Shown here: positions 1 to 5,966 of the stretch, piece after piece
Layout: every line of letters begins with the position of its first letter
How positions within the stretch are numbered: the stretch's first letter is position 1
Assembly (NCBI GenBank): GCA_051010055.1
Contig: JBPCVY010000193.1
Location: 1-5,968 of the forward strand
Origin: CAJQND01 sp051010055
Lineage (GTDB): Bacteria; Pseudomonadota; Alphaproteobacteria; Rhizobiales; CAJQND01
DNA: 5,968 nucleotides
Direction of reading: 5' to 3'
The notes under the pieces: generated by a model
Database searches by the model: none
What the model saw: the letters and a program-made list of their open reading frames with translations, nothing else
Told to the model about the DNA's origin: nothing
Translations under genes and position numbers: made by a program

Positions 1-1988
1 TAGATGTATTCCTCGTTAATCGCCCAGCCAATGCCCTGTGCTGCGCCGCCCTGGAACTGGCCTTCCACATATGCCGGGTGAACCGCCTTACCGGCGTCCT
101 GAATAACCGTGTAGCGGATAACTTCAACACGCCCGGTTTCAGGATCAACTTCAGAGTCCACAATGTGAGTGGCATAGCTTGCGCCAGCACCGCGGGCGTT
201 CACCTCATAGTGGCCCGCAATCGGCCCGCCCGTGCTGTCTGCCTGGGCGGCAATTTCGGCCAGGGAAAGCGGCTCAAAATCTCCCGCATTCGAACCTGCC
301 GGCTTGGCATGGCCATCTTCCCAAACAACAGCTTCTTCGGGAATATCCCAAATCTTTGCCGCTCTCGCGCACAGTTTGCCGATTGCATCACGGGCAGCCA
401 GAATGGTCGCCTTGCCGCTTGCAAAGGTAACACGGCTGCCGTCAGTCACATCATTGTAGCCCAGCGAGCTTGTGTCAGCGACGATGGCGCCAACCTGTTC
501 GAAGAGAATTCCGAGTTCTTCAGCGGCCATCTGGCACATGGATGCGCGCGAACCGCCAATATCAGGCGTCCCGACGGCAAGCGCCACAGTGCCGTCAACG
601 TTGATGGCAAGCGAAGTGGATGTTTGGCCGCCAAAGTTGAACCAGAACCCGCATGCAACGCCGCGACCCTGGTTTTCCTTCAAAGGCGCTGAATAGTGAG
701 GGTGCGCTTTGGCAGCCTCAAGAGTTTCAACAAGGCCTACACGGCGAATGGTCGGCCCATAGGACGATTTCTTGCCCTCTTCGGCAGCATTCTTGAGACG
801 CAGGTCAACCGGATCCATGCTGAGCTTTTCTGCCACCTCTTCGATCACGCTTTCAACGGCAAACGCCGCCATTGGCGCGCCCGGTGCCCGGTAGGCAGCC
901 TGCTTTGGCCGGTTCGTAACAACGTCGTAGCCAATGGTGCGCACATTCTCCAGCGCATAGCAGGCAAACGAACACATGGCGCCAAGGTTTGCCGGGGCGC
1001 CCGGAAACGCGCCGCCCTGGTAGTTGAGCTCCGATTCACCAGCGGTAATGGTGCCATCTTTCTTGGCGCCGATTTTGATGCGGCTGGATGTTGAAGACGT
1101 TGGCCCCGATGCCCGGAATACCTCGTTACGGGACATAACGATTTTCACTGGACGGCTTGCCTTGCGTGATAGCGCCAGCGCCACCGGCTCAATGAATACC
1201 GTGGTTTTACCGCCGAAACCGCCACCAATTTCAGATGCAGTAACTCGCAGGCGCGAGACATCAACCCCGAGCAGCGAGGCGCACGTGTTGCGCACCATGT
1301 AGTGGCCTTGTGTGCAGCACCACAATTCGCCTGAACCATCCGCGCTCATATTGGCAAGGCAGGCATGAGGCTCAATGTAGCCCTGGTGGGTTGCGGCGGT
1401 TTTGAATGTCCGCTCAATGATGACATCAGCTTCTGCAAAACCCTTTTCCACATCCCCGTGACCGAATTCATCGCGCCGAGCAATATTCGAAGGTTTTTCA
1501 GGCTTTGGATCGACATTGTCCGTGTAGAGGTCTTCGTGAAGCAGAGGTGCGTCAGGCTTCATAGCCTCATCCACATCCGTTACATGCGGCAACACCTCAT
1601 AGTCCACCTCAATCAGCGACAATGCCTTGCGCGCAATTGAATTGCTGACTGCGGCAACTGCGGCAACAGCGTGCCCGTCATAAAGCGCTTTTCCGCGCGC
1701 CATGATGTTGCACAAAATATCCTGGTCTTCTGCGTCTGGATTGAAATCATCCTGGGTGACAACCGCTTTCACACCAGCCAAGGCTTCCGCCTTGCTCACA
1801 TCGATAGAACGAATGCGGGCATGGGCGTGGGGGCTGCGCAGGATTTTGCCAACAAGCATGCCCGGCGCCACCATGTCAGCGCCAAAACGGGCGCGGCCCG
1901 TTACTTTATCAATACCGTCTGGCCGCAGCGGGCGCGTGCCGACAACTTTAAAATCGCGTGTGTCTGTTTCGCCGGATTTATCGAGCAT
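1..1988 (-). CDS. Mo-pterin (large) subunit of a xanthine dehydrogenase-family hydroxylase, 3' end cut off by window
   Basis: Catalytic subunit of a cytoplasmic molybdenum hydroxylase; it holds molybdopterin-cytosine dinucleotide Mo and hydroxylates a carbon centre with water-derived oxygen. The minus frame is open from ATG at 1988 to the window edge, giving 662 residues of an expected ~750-790. Visible family marks: GTRPLRPDGIDKVTGRARFG near residues 17-36 (start of the a/b hammerhead domain), LRSPHAHARI, CCTQGHY with Gln227, GGGFGGK at 255-261, AYRAPGAP at 365-372, and VEGQFQGGAAQGIGWA near the cut end. The C-terminal segment with the catalytic Glu of this family lies outside the window. 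The start is supported by AGGAG 8 nt upstream and by lying 3 nt after the [2Fe-2S] subunit stop. The AYRAPGAP loop is not the AYRCSFR loop of form I CO dehydrogenase, so despite coxMSL-like order this is a different hydroxylase; purine, aldehyde or N-heterocycle substrates are all possible. Confidence 0.95.
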   Translation of the reverse strand, partial: MLDKSGETDTRDFKVVGTRPLRPDGIDKVTGRARFGADMVAPGMLVGKILRSPHAHARIRSIDVSKAEALAGVKAVVTQDDFNPDAEDQDILCNIMARGKALYDGHAVAAVAAVSNSIARKALSLIEVDYEVLPHVTDVDEAMKPDAPLLHEDLYTDNVDPKPEKPSNIARRDEFGHGDVEKGFAEADVIIERTFKTAATHQGYIEPHACLANMSADGSGELWCCTQGHYMVRNTCASLLGVDVSRLRVTASEIGGGFGGKTTVFIEPVALALSRKASRPVKIVMSRNEVFRASGPTSSTSSRIKIGAKKDGTITAGESELNYQGGAFPGAPANLGAMCSFACYALENVRTIGYDVVTNRPKQAAYRAPGAPMAAFAVESVIEEVAEKLSMDPVDLRLKNAAEEGKKSSYGPTIRRVGLVETLEAAKAHPHYSAPLKENQGRGVACGFWFNFGGQTSTSLAINVDGTVALAVGTPDIGGSRASMCQMAAEELGILFEQVGAIVADTSSLGYNDVTDGSRVTFASGKATILAARDAIGKLCARAAKIWDIPEEAVVWEDGHAKPAGSNAGDFEPLSLAEIAAQADSTGGPIAGHYEVNARGAGASYATHIVDSEVDPETGRVEVIRYTVIQDAGKAVHPAYVEGQFQGGAAQGIGWAINEEYI

Positions 1989-1991
1989 CGG

Positions 1992-2468
1992 TTACGCTCC
2001 TCTCATTTCAGCGGCTGCATCCATCACAGCGCGGACAATCTTATCATAGCCTGTGCAACGGCACAGATTACCGGCAAGCCAATAGCGGACTTCGGTTTCG
2101 CTCGGATCTGGATTCTTCTCGAGCAAGGCTTTCGCGGCGACAAGTACCCCCGGAGTGCAAACGCCGCATTGAAGCGCGGCATGTTCCAGAACTTTCGCCT
2201 GCAATGGATGCAGCTTTTCGCCGTCTGCCATTCCTTCGATTGTCTCGATTTCACGCCCTTGCGCTTCTGCGCCAAGAACAAGGCATGAGCAAACAAGCCG
2301 CCCATCAAGCATAACGCTGCACGCGCCACAATCGCCTGAACCACAGCCTTCCTTAGCGCCGGTCAAACCCAACTTGTCGCGCAAGACGTCGAGAAGAGTT
2401 TCATCGGTTTCACAGAGATACTCTGTGTCGTCGCCGTTAATCTTCGTAGAAACATGAACCTGGTGCAT
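1992..2468 (-). CDS. [2Fe-2S] (small) subunit of the xanthine dehydrogenase-family hydroxylase
   Basis: Electron-transfer subunit carrying two [2Fe-2S] clusters between the Mo site and FAD. The 158-residue length is typical. The N-terminal plant-ferredoxin-like domain has cysteines 42, 47, 50 and 62 in EGCGSGDCGACSV...LVCSC. The C-terminal helical domain has cysteines 101, 104, 136 and 138 in QCGVCTPG and GNLCRCTGY. All eight ligands are present. The second motif reads QCGVCTPG where the usual family sequence is QCGFCTPG, a mild substitution. I chose ATG at 2468 because MHQVHVSTKINGD matches the normal N terminus and an AAAGGG Shine-Dalgarno-like stretch lies 8 nt upstream; the frame extends further upstream only into the FAD-subunit gene. 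It starts 4 nt after the FAD-subunit stop and ends 3 nt before the large-subunit start, so the three are probably translationally coupled. Confidence 0.97.
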   Translation of the reverse strand: MHQVHVSTKINGDDTEYLCETDETLLDVLRDKLGLTGAKEGCGSGDCGACSVMLDGRLVCSCLVLGAEAQGREIETIEGMADGEKLHPLQAKVLEHAALQCGVCTPGVLVAAKALLEKNPDPSETEVRYWLAGNLCRCTGYDKIVRAVMDAAAEMRGA

Positions 2469-2472
2469 AATT

Positions 2473-3330
2473 TTAGCCCTTTGCCCGTTCGAGCGCCTTC
2501 TGGGCCGCGCGCCGCGCGATAACCCCGGCAACTTTAATTCTGAATTCCTTGGTGCCGCGCCTGTCATCGATCGGACGGGCAGCGGCGGAAGCGGCTGCGC
2601 TCAAATTATCAAGCGCTGCGTCATCAACCTTTGTGCCGATAAGCGCGGCAGCGGCTTCTTCGACCAGCAAAACTGTAGGAGCAACCGCCCCAACTGCCAC
2701 GCGGGCATGGGTGCAAGTTCCATCCTCATCCAGCGCCAGGCTGACACCGGCGCCGACAACAGCAATGTCCATTTCGGTTCTCGGAATGAACCGCAAATAG
2801 GCATCACTTGCGCGCTCGGGACGGGCTGGAAGGAAAACCGATTCAATCAACTCGCCACTGGCAAGGATGGTTTTGCCTGGACCAGATGCGATATCTCCTG
2901 CATCCACATCACGGGTTCCGTCTGGCCCAAAAACACGGACCTTTGCATCTGCGGCAACAAGCGCCGGCACACTGTCTGCGGCCGGTGATGCATTGCACAG
3001 ATTGCCGACCATTGTGGCACGGCCTTGTACTTGAGTGGAGCCGATGAGTTCAACACTTTCAACGACACCTGGCCACAAGCTTTTGACGCCTTCGTGCTCA
3101 TCCAGAACCGCACCTGGAACGCAAGCTCCAATCCGGTAGCCACCATCTTCGCTGGCAATGTCAAACATCGAACCAATACGCTTTATGTCGACAATCAGGT
3201 CTGGTTCTAAAAAACCTGCGCGCAGCTGCACAAGCAGGTCGGTTCCGCCAGCCAGAACCCGCGCATCGCCCTGTTCAGCGGCCAGCAGAGCGCTTGCATC
3301 TGCCAGATTATCTGGAGCTTCATACCGCAT
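2473..3330 (-). CDS. FAD-binding (medium) subunit of the xanthine dehydrogenase-family hydroxylase
   Basis: Subunit that binds FAD and passes electrons on to NAD+ or another acceptor. It has 285 residues, close to CoxM-type medium subunits. FAD-contact motifs are AGGTDLLVQ at 27-35 and TMVGNLCNASPAADS at 106-120. The C-terminal domain (CO_deh_flav_C type) ends with DDRRGTKEFR and a short amphipathic helix. There is no insertion for an extra [4Fe-4S] cluster, so it is not a 4-hydroxybenzoyl-CoA reductase HcrB-type subunit. The ATG at 3330 begins the typical MRYEAP sequence; an in-frame TTG at 3360 would add ten Lys-rich residues and seems less likely. The Shine-Dalgarno match (AAAAAAGG) is about 12 nt upstream, slightly far. 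It is the first gene of the operon, so any promoter for the complex should lie in 3331-3546. Confidence 0.96.
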   Translation of the reverse strand: MRYEAPDNLADASALLAAEQGDARVLAGGTDLLVQLRAGFLEPDLIVDIKRIGSMFDIASEDGGYRIGACVPGAVLDEHEGVKSLWPGVVESVELIGSTQVQGRATMVGNLCNASPAADSVPALVAADAKVRVFGPDGTRDVDAGDIASGPGKTILASGELIESVFLPARPERASDAYLRFIPRTEMDIAVVGAGVSLALDEDGTCTHARVAVGAVAPTVLLVEEAAAALIGTKVDDAALDNLSAAASAAARPIDDRRGTKEFRIKVAGVIARRAAQKALERAKG

Positions 3331-3546
3331 AAGTTTTTTGCACCTTTTTTCATCGCCCAATCGGGCCGGAAACGTTCATTATTGCTGAGTTCTAAGGGTC
3401 ACCGCTACATGTGGCAACCACTGTGTTCAAATTCGCATAGAATTGAATATGAAAATCAACATAGAACAGCCAGCTACCCTGTTCATTTAAGAACCCAGCA
3501 TTATATTCTGATCGAGCCGAATAGCGGAAAATCTGCGCCCACGCAA
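3331..3546. other. Intergenic region between trmO-like gene and hydroxylase operon
   Basis: This 216-nt gap has no credible coding frame. Read on the minus strand from the trmO-like stop it begins with a weak 4-bp hairpin (TGCG/CGCA, 3534-3545) followed by GATTTT, too weak to call a terminator. It then holds the TATAAT listed separately, a quasi-palindrome around GTTC-ATTTAA-GAAC at 3481-3494, and the CATAGAA repeats. The flanking genes run in the same direction, so read-through from the trmO-like gene into the operon cannot be excluded. Confidence 0.5.
3500..3505 (-). promoter_or_regulatory. Possible -10 element for the hydroxylase operon
   Basis: A perfect TATAAT lies on the minus strand, about 170 nt before the FAD-subunit start and just after the trmO-like gene. 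No good -35 hexamer is found at the right spacing; TTCCGC with an 18-nt spacer is the best and is weak. It overlaps no gene. The long leader that would result (about 160 nt) contains two copies of CATAGAA (plus-strand reading, 3436-3442 and 3460-3466), 24 nt apart. These could be part of an activator site, but that is speculative. Confidence 0.3.
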
Positions 3547-4047
3547 CTATGATGATTGCGCGGAGGAAACAGCCTGGTCAACTCTTTCCAGCCACGGTTT
3601 AATGTCAATCAGCGGTGTGCCATCAAGGCAATCAATGGCGTCGATGGCGATGCGGCCATTTTGCTTGTCCAACTCCAGCACTTTTACCGTGGCAATGGCA
3701 ATCGGGTTCGGGCGGGCCGGACTGCGGAGAGAAAAAACACCCGCCGGTTCTTCGCGATGGCGCGGGGCCTGCACGATCAGGTCACGACGGGCTTCATGCA
3801 TCCAGTAAAGCACCACAAGATGGCCAACCTCTTCCAGGCCCGACAAGCCTGCGCGCCATGCCGCACCCACTTCAATAACAGCCTCAACACCGCGCTCACG
3901 CGCCTGCCTCAGGTTCTTTGGACATTCATCCCGGGTTTTCCAGGGCGTTCTGATGGTGCCGATGAAAACCACTTTCGCATCCTCCGCCATTTCGGCAGGA
4001 TCGAAATCAAGCGCGATTTCGCCTGGGCGCTTTTCAAAATTATTCAT
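3547..4047 (-). CDS. trmO: TrmO/TsaA-family tRNA N6-threonylcarbamoyladenosine methyltransferase
   Basis: Members of this family methylate N6-threonylcarbamoyladenosine at position 37 of threonine tRNA to m6t6A using S-adenosylmethionine, in the cytoplasm. The 166-residue product shows the family core: VFIGTIRTPWKTRDECPKN at 27-45, LYWMHEARRD at 80-89, GVFSLRSPARPNPIAIA at 103-119 and LDGTPLIDIKPW at 141-152. It is much shorter than E. coli TrmO (about 235 residues) and lacks the C-terminal domain; short versions are common in archaea and alphaproteobacteria, and the activity of this subgroup is less certain. I chose ATG at 4047 because MNNFEKRPGEIALDFDP matches related N termini; the frame stays open upstream to 4200 but that part looks non-coding and overlaps a hairpin. 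No strong Shine-Dalgarno is visible. It lies between a small membrane protein gene and the hydroxylase operon, on the same strand. Confidence 0.85.
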   Translation of the reverse strand: MNNFEKRPGEIALDFDPAEMAEDAKVVFIGTIRTPWKTRDECPKNLRQARERGVEAVIEVGAAWRAGLSGLEEVGHLVVLYWMHEARRDLIVQAPRHREEPAGVFSLRSPARPNPIAIATVKVLELDKQNGRIAIDAIDCLDGTPLIDIKPWLERVDQAVSSAQSS

Positions 4048-4091
4048 TGGCACAGAGCTTTTTGAAACATTGGACGTTAAGCAATAGTCAT

Positions 4092-4111
4092 GGGTTGGCG
4101 TGCACCAACCC
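4092..4111. repeat. Inverted repeat, 7-bp stem and 6-nt loop
   Basis: GGGTTGG (4092-4098) and CCAACCC (4105-4111) are perfect complements around CGTGCA. The hairpin lies between the small membrane protein gene and the trmO-like gene. No T-run follows it on either strand, so it is not a classical intrinsic terminator. It could be an RNA-stabilising hairpin or an operator for the trmO-like gene, whose start is 45 nt further on. Confidence 0.6.
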
Positions 4112-4165
4112 TGCCTGCCATAACACTTTGCTGCAAAAGGTGAAAGCGGCTGCTTTGCGGCAGTT

Positions 4166-4381
4166 CTAGAATCCAGCCGCGGCCAACATTTGTGCACCAA
4201 CCATAATCATCAGCGGTAAACCGACGAACACGACGACCAAATAAGCAGCGGCTACGGTCAAGTTTCCCTCGCCCATGAAGTTCTTCATAGCTCCAGAGAT
4301 AAACGACACAAGACCAACAGCGCCGAAACCTACCGCGGCAAAGACAACCGCAAGTTTCATAAAGTCGAAAATAAAGTCCAT
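4166..4381 (-). CDS. Small protein with two predicted membrane segments, function unknown
   Basis: I do not recognise this protein. The 71-residue product begins MDFIFDFMKL and has two hydrophobic stretches, roughly residues 10-31 and 43-66, joined by a short polar loop, KNFMGEGN. It has no charged helix or cleavable signal peptide, so an inner-membrane hairpin is the likely topology. The layout is superficially like VirB2/TrbC pilins or small holins, but no motif supports either and no secretion or lysis genes are nearby. The start at ATG 4381 follows GAGGGG with a very short spacer; an in-frame TTG at 4393 is the alternative. The composition is strongly membrane-like and unlike a chance frame, which is the main argument that it is real. 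It is divergent from the mipA-like gene and upstream of the trmO-like gene on the same strand, 118 nt away. Confidence 0.6.
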   Translation of the reverse strand: MDFIFDFMKLAVVFAAVGFGAVGLVSFISGAMKNFMGEGNLTVAAAYLVVVFVGLPLMIMVGAQMLAAAGF

Positions 4382-4700
4382 TTCCCCTCGCAAAACGCCC
4401 CGTTATTTCGCGTGAAACCGAATTGCCCATGCAATGTGACAAAAATAGGGAAATTGACACAAATTTATTTTTTTACACGCAATTATTTCCTCACAAGCAC
4501 TATTTTTCGGTGCATGACGGCCAGTACTTAATGAACCACTAAAGTTCCTTGAAGTTAGAGATTGGTTGCGAATTGGCACCGTTGCAGACTTGCAACAATT
4601 TGCCACCATAAATAAAAAACTATCGTTTTTCCGTATTTCTCTCTCATTAAATGTGCAATGAGTTGATCCGTACGTCTCAATCGGGCGGATAAGTATTGTA
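4382..4700. other. AT-rich divergent intergenic region
   Basis: This 319-nt stretch separates the divergent small-membrane-protein and mipA-like genes and is visibly AT-richer than the genes. It must hold both promoters, but none is clear. Small dyads are ATTGC/GCAAT at 4422-4435, AAATT/AATTT at 4451-4466 and GTTGCA/TGCAAC at 4581-4596. A consensus TTGACA on plus at 4454-4459 has no acceptable -10 at 16-18 nt. A weak plus-strand pair, TTGCAA (4590-4595) and TAAAAA (4613-4618) with a 17-nt spacer, is the best candidate for the mipA-like gene and overlaps the GTTGCA dyad. I see no coding frame or RNA gene. Confidence 0.5.
4581..4596. promoter_or_regulatory. Dyad overlapping a weak candidate promoter of the mipA-like gene
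   Basis: GTTGCA and TGCAAC form a perfect 6-bp inverted repeat around GACT. The right arm contains the TTGCAA that could act as a -35 element, with TAAAAA 17 nt further on. An operator here would be well placed to control the mipA-like gene, about 105 nt downstream. The dyad is seen directly; the regulatory role is inferred. Confidence 0.25.
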
Positions 4701-5504
4701 ATGAAACGCGTTTTTACATTGAGTTCCACAGTTGCGATTGCTGGTTTCGGCTTGTTTTCGAGCCCGGCGGCCGCGCAATACGAACCGCCCCAAACTGCCA
4801 GGCAGTATGTTCTGGATCTTGGCGCGGGCGCCATATTCAAGCCCAAATATCCAGGCGCTGACAAATATCTCGTTTATCCCTTTCCCATTATCGGTGTTGG
4901 ACGTTTTTTCGTGCCAGGTTACGGGCAAATCGACAGCGAAGACCAATCCGTGCGCGGTTTTTTCTTTTATCCCTCGTTTGACTTCATGGGTAAACGCAAG
5001 GCCTCCGATGCGCGCGACCTCGTCGGCACCACAACAATTGACTGGGCCCTCGAATTGGGCGCCGGCGGCGGCTACCGTTACGATTGGATCAGCGCATTCG
5101 CTGAAGTCCGCCAGGGTTTTAACGGCCACAAGGGGCAAGTGGCTGATTTTGGCATGAATTTCACCACAAACCCGTTCGGAGACCTGAAGTTTGTGTTCGG
5201 CCCGCGGGCATCTTGGGCATCGAACAAGTATATGGACACCTATTTCGGCGTAACTCCTGCCGAAGCAGCAATGCCCGGCTCTATCCTGACCCCTTATAAT
5301 CCTTCGGCCGGGTTCAAAACTGTCGGCATATCAGCCCGGGCAAGCCATCCATGGAACGACAAGGTAACCGTTCACTTGCGCGGCGAATGGGATAGATTTA
5401 TTGGCGATGCAGACAAAAGTCCGATTATCACCGTTGGCAGTGAGAACCAGTTTTCCATCGGTCTTGGCCTGAGCTACCGTTTCGCCTTCGACGTTTTCGA
5501 ATAG
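4701..5504 (+). CDS. MipA/OmpV-family outer-membrane beta-barrel protein
   Basis: Members of this family are outer-membrane barrel proteins; E. coli MipA scaffolds MltA and PBP1B in murein synthesis, while many homologues have unknown roles. The 267-residue product has a signal peptide: Lys2 and Arg3, a hydrophobic stretch, then SSPAAA with likely cleavage after Ala25. Family marks are GAGAIFKPKYPGADKYLVYP at 41-60, YMDTYFGVTPAEAA at 177-190, PYNPSAGFKTVG, and alternating aromatic strands ending in FSIGLGLSYRF. Most family members end at that terminal YRF, the barrel-assembly signal; here six more residues, AFDVFE, follow, so the protein ends in Glu. The ATG at 4701 is fixed by the signal peptide, although the Shine-Dalgarno is weak (GGCGGA, about 11 nt upstream). 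The gene is monocistronic, divergent from the small membrane protein gene and convergent with tRNA-Gln. Confidence 0.9.
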   Translation: MKRVFTLSSTVAIAGFGLFSSPAAAQYEPPQTARQYVLDLGAGAIFKPKYPGADKYLVYPFPIIGVGRFFVPGYGQIDSEDQSVRGFFFYPSFDFMGKRKASDARDLVGTTTIDWALELGAGGGYRYDWISAFAEVRQGFNGHKGQVADFGMNFTTNPFGDLKFVFGPRASWASNKYMDTYFGVTPAEAAMPGSILTPYNPSAGFKTVGISARASHPWNDKVTVHLRGEWDRFIGDADKSPIITVGSENQFSIGLGLSYRFAFDVFE

Positions 5505-5536
5505 GGCAGGTTCTGCTCATAAACTTGTGGAAAAAT

Positions 5537-5611
5537 TGGCTGGGGCGGCAGGATTCGAACCTGCGAATGGCGGCACCAAAAGCCGCTGCCTTACCACTTG
5601 GCCACGCCCCA
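5537..5611 (-). tRNA. tRNA-Gln (anticodon UUG)
   Basis: The minus strand folds as a complete 75-nt tRNA including an encoded CCA. The acceptor arm pairs TGGGGCG with CGCCCCA and the discriminator base is G. The anticodon stem GCGGC/GCCGC holds the loop TTTTGGT, giving anticodon TTG, and the T arm carries GGTTCGAATCC. The run ATTTTT directly after CCA may serve as its transcript end. It decodes CAA and possibly CAG. Confidence 0.97.
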
Positions 5612-5658
5612 ATCTCTTGAGAGGTGCAATCTGGTCGTTTCGGCCAAATCGCTGGCGG

Positions 5659-5687
5659 AACATAGTCGCTCGTTTCAAATTGTTCAA
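5659..5687 (-). promoter_or_regulatory. Candidate promoter for tRNA-Gln
   Basis: On the minus strand TTGAAC (5687-5682) and TATGTT (5664-5659) are separated by exactly 17 nt. The -10 ends 47 nt before the mature tRNA, leaving a leader of about 40 nt that RNase P would remove. The hexamers are moderate matches to sigma-70 consensus. Confidence 0.5.
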
Positions 5688-5712
5688 TTGCAAATGTTGT
5701 GTTTTTCATCAC

Positions 5713-5741
5713 TTGCAGGGCGTCATCTCAAAATGTATAAC
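5713..5741 (+). promoter_or_regulatory. Promoter for tRNA-Pro
   Basis: TTGCAG (5713-5718) and TATAAC (5736-5741) are 17 nt apart, and the mature tRNA begins 14 nt after the -10, so the transcript would start about 8 nt before it. The stretch between -10 and start is GC-rich (CAGCGCGC), as in discriminators of stable-RNA promoters that respond to ppGpp; that regulation is inferred. Confidence 0.75.
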
Positions 5742-5755
5742 CAGCGCGCTTTTGT

Positions 5756-5832
5756 CGGAGTGTGGCGCAGCCTGGTAGCGCACCTCGTTCGGGACGAGGG
5801 GGTCGCAGGTTCAAATCCTGCCACTCCGACCA
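5756..5832 (+). tRNA. tRNA-Pro (anticodon CGG)
   Basis: A complete 77-nt tRNA with encoded CCA. The acceptor arm pairs CGGAGTG with CACTCCG, with discriminator A. The anticodon stem CCTCG/CGAGG holds the loop TTCGGGA, giving anticodon CGG. The D loop contains AGCCTGGTAGCGC and the T arm GGTTCAAATCC. It reads CCG codons. tRNA 3' ends such as this are common attachment sites for integrating elements. Confidence 0.97.
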
Positions 5833-5837
5833 ATTAA

Positions 5838-5878
5838 AACAAGGATTTAACGGAAATGCCGTTAGGTCCTTGTTCTTT
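5838..5878 (+). terminator. Hairpin terminator of tRNA-Pro
   Basis: Bases 5838-5853 pair with 5859-5874 to form a 16-bp stem (AACAAGGATTTAACGG with CCGTTAGGTCCTTGTT) including two G-U wobbles, closed by the loop AAATG. It lies 5 nt after the tRNA CCA. A short T-rich stretch (TTCTTT) rather than a pure T-run follows, so termination may be incomplete, but position and stem length make a transcript-end role likely. Confidence 0.7.
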
Positions 5879-5880
5879 GT

Positions 5881-5921
5881 GTGGTGAAAATCGTGGTGAA
5901 AATACAGACTGATTTCACCAC
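5881..5921. repeat. Tandem 12-mer with an inverted copy downstream of tRNA-Pro
   Basis: GTGGTGAAAATC (5881-5892) and GTGGTGAAAATA (5893-5904) are head-to-tail copies differing only in the last base. TTTCACCAC (5913-5921) is the inverse complement of the first nine bases, so a 9-bp stem can form with the second copy. The repeats lie about 50-90 nt after the tRNA 3' end. They are seen directly; they could be arm-type integrase sites or a regulator's binding sites. A chance 22-codon frame beginning at GTG 5881 spans them and is not supported as a gene. Confidence 0.8.
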
Positions 5922-5923
5922 AG

Positions 5924-5966
5924 GAAACCGCGTATACGGATTTCTGTAACAACCAGAAACCGCATA
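5924..5966 (+). repeat. Short direct repeat at the right end of the window
   Basis: GAAACCGCGTA (5924-5934) and GAAACCGCATA (5956-5966) match at 10 of 11 bases, with starts 32 nt apart. The first copy overlaps the palindrome CGTATACG (5931-5938). No gene covers this part. Whether the repeat continues past the window is unknown. Confidence 0.5.

Noticed and set aside
78..692. Open plus-strand frame of 204 codons opposite the Mo-pterin subunit
   Set aside because: It is the antisense shadow of a well-conserved minus-strand gene; its product resembles no family. The same applies to the plus frames at 696-1094, 1671-2288 and 1702-2049.
1..3330. Assignment of the operon as form I CO dehydrogenase (coxMSL)
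   Set aside because: Gene order fits, but the active-site loop is AYRAPGAP and lacks the Cys of AYRCSFR.
3556..4065. Open plus-strand frame of 169 codons opposite the trmO-like gene
   Set aside because: It is fully antisense to a gene with clear TrmO-family motifs and has no recognisable domains itself.
4048..4200. N-terminal extension of the trmO-like protein up to 4200
   Set aside because: The extra 51 residues are unlike any family N terminus, overlap the end of the small membrane protein gene and cross the hairpin at 4092-4111. The ATG at 4047 gives the expected start.
4454..4459. Consensus TTGACA as a -35 element
   Set aside because: There is no acceptable -10 at 16-18 nt (the nearest candidates are at about 13 and 21 nt), and the site is about 240 nt from the mipA-like start.
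4077..4460. Minus-strand frame of 127 codons overlapping the small membrane protein gene
   Set aside because: It is rich in Cys, Arg and Trp with no domain, and it is a frame-shifted shadow of the two-span membrane protein.
4677..5138. Minus-strand frame opposite the mipA-like gene
   Set aside because: The plus-strand gene has a signal peptide and family motifs; this frame has neither.
5881..5949. 22-codon frame starting at GTG 5881 with a VVKIVVKI repeat
   Set aside because: It has no ribosome-binding site, lies directly behind a terminator hairpin, and the peptide repeat only reflects the in-frame 12-nt DNA repeat.
5728..5952. Minus-strand frame of 74 codons containing WQDLNLRPPRPERGA
   Set aside because: This is the familiar false translation of the antisense of a tRNA gene; it crosses tRNA-Pro and its terminator. 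The plus frame at 5527-5778 is the same kind of artefact over tRNA-Gln.
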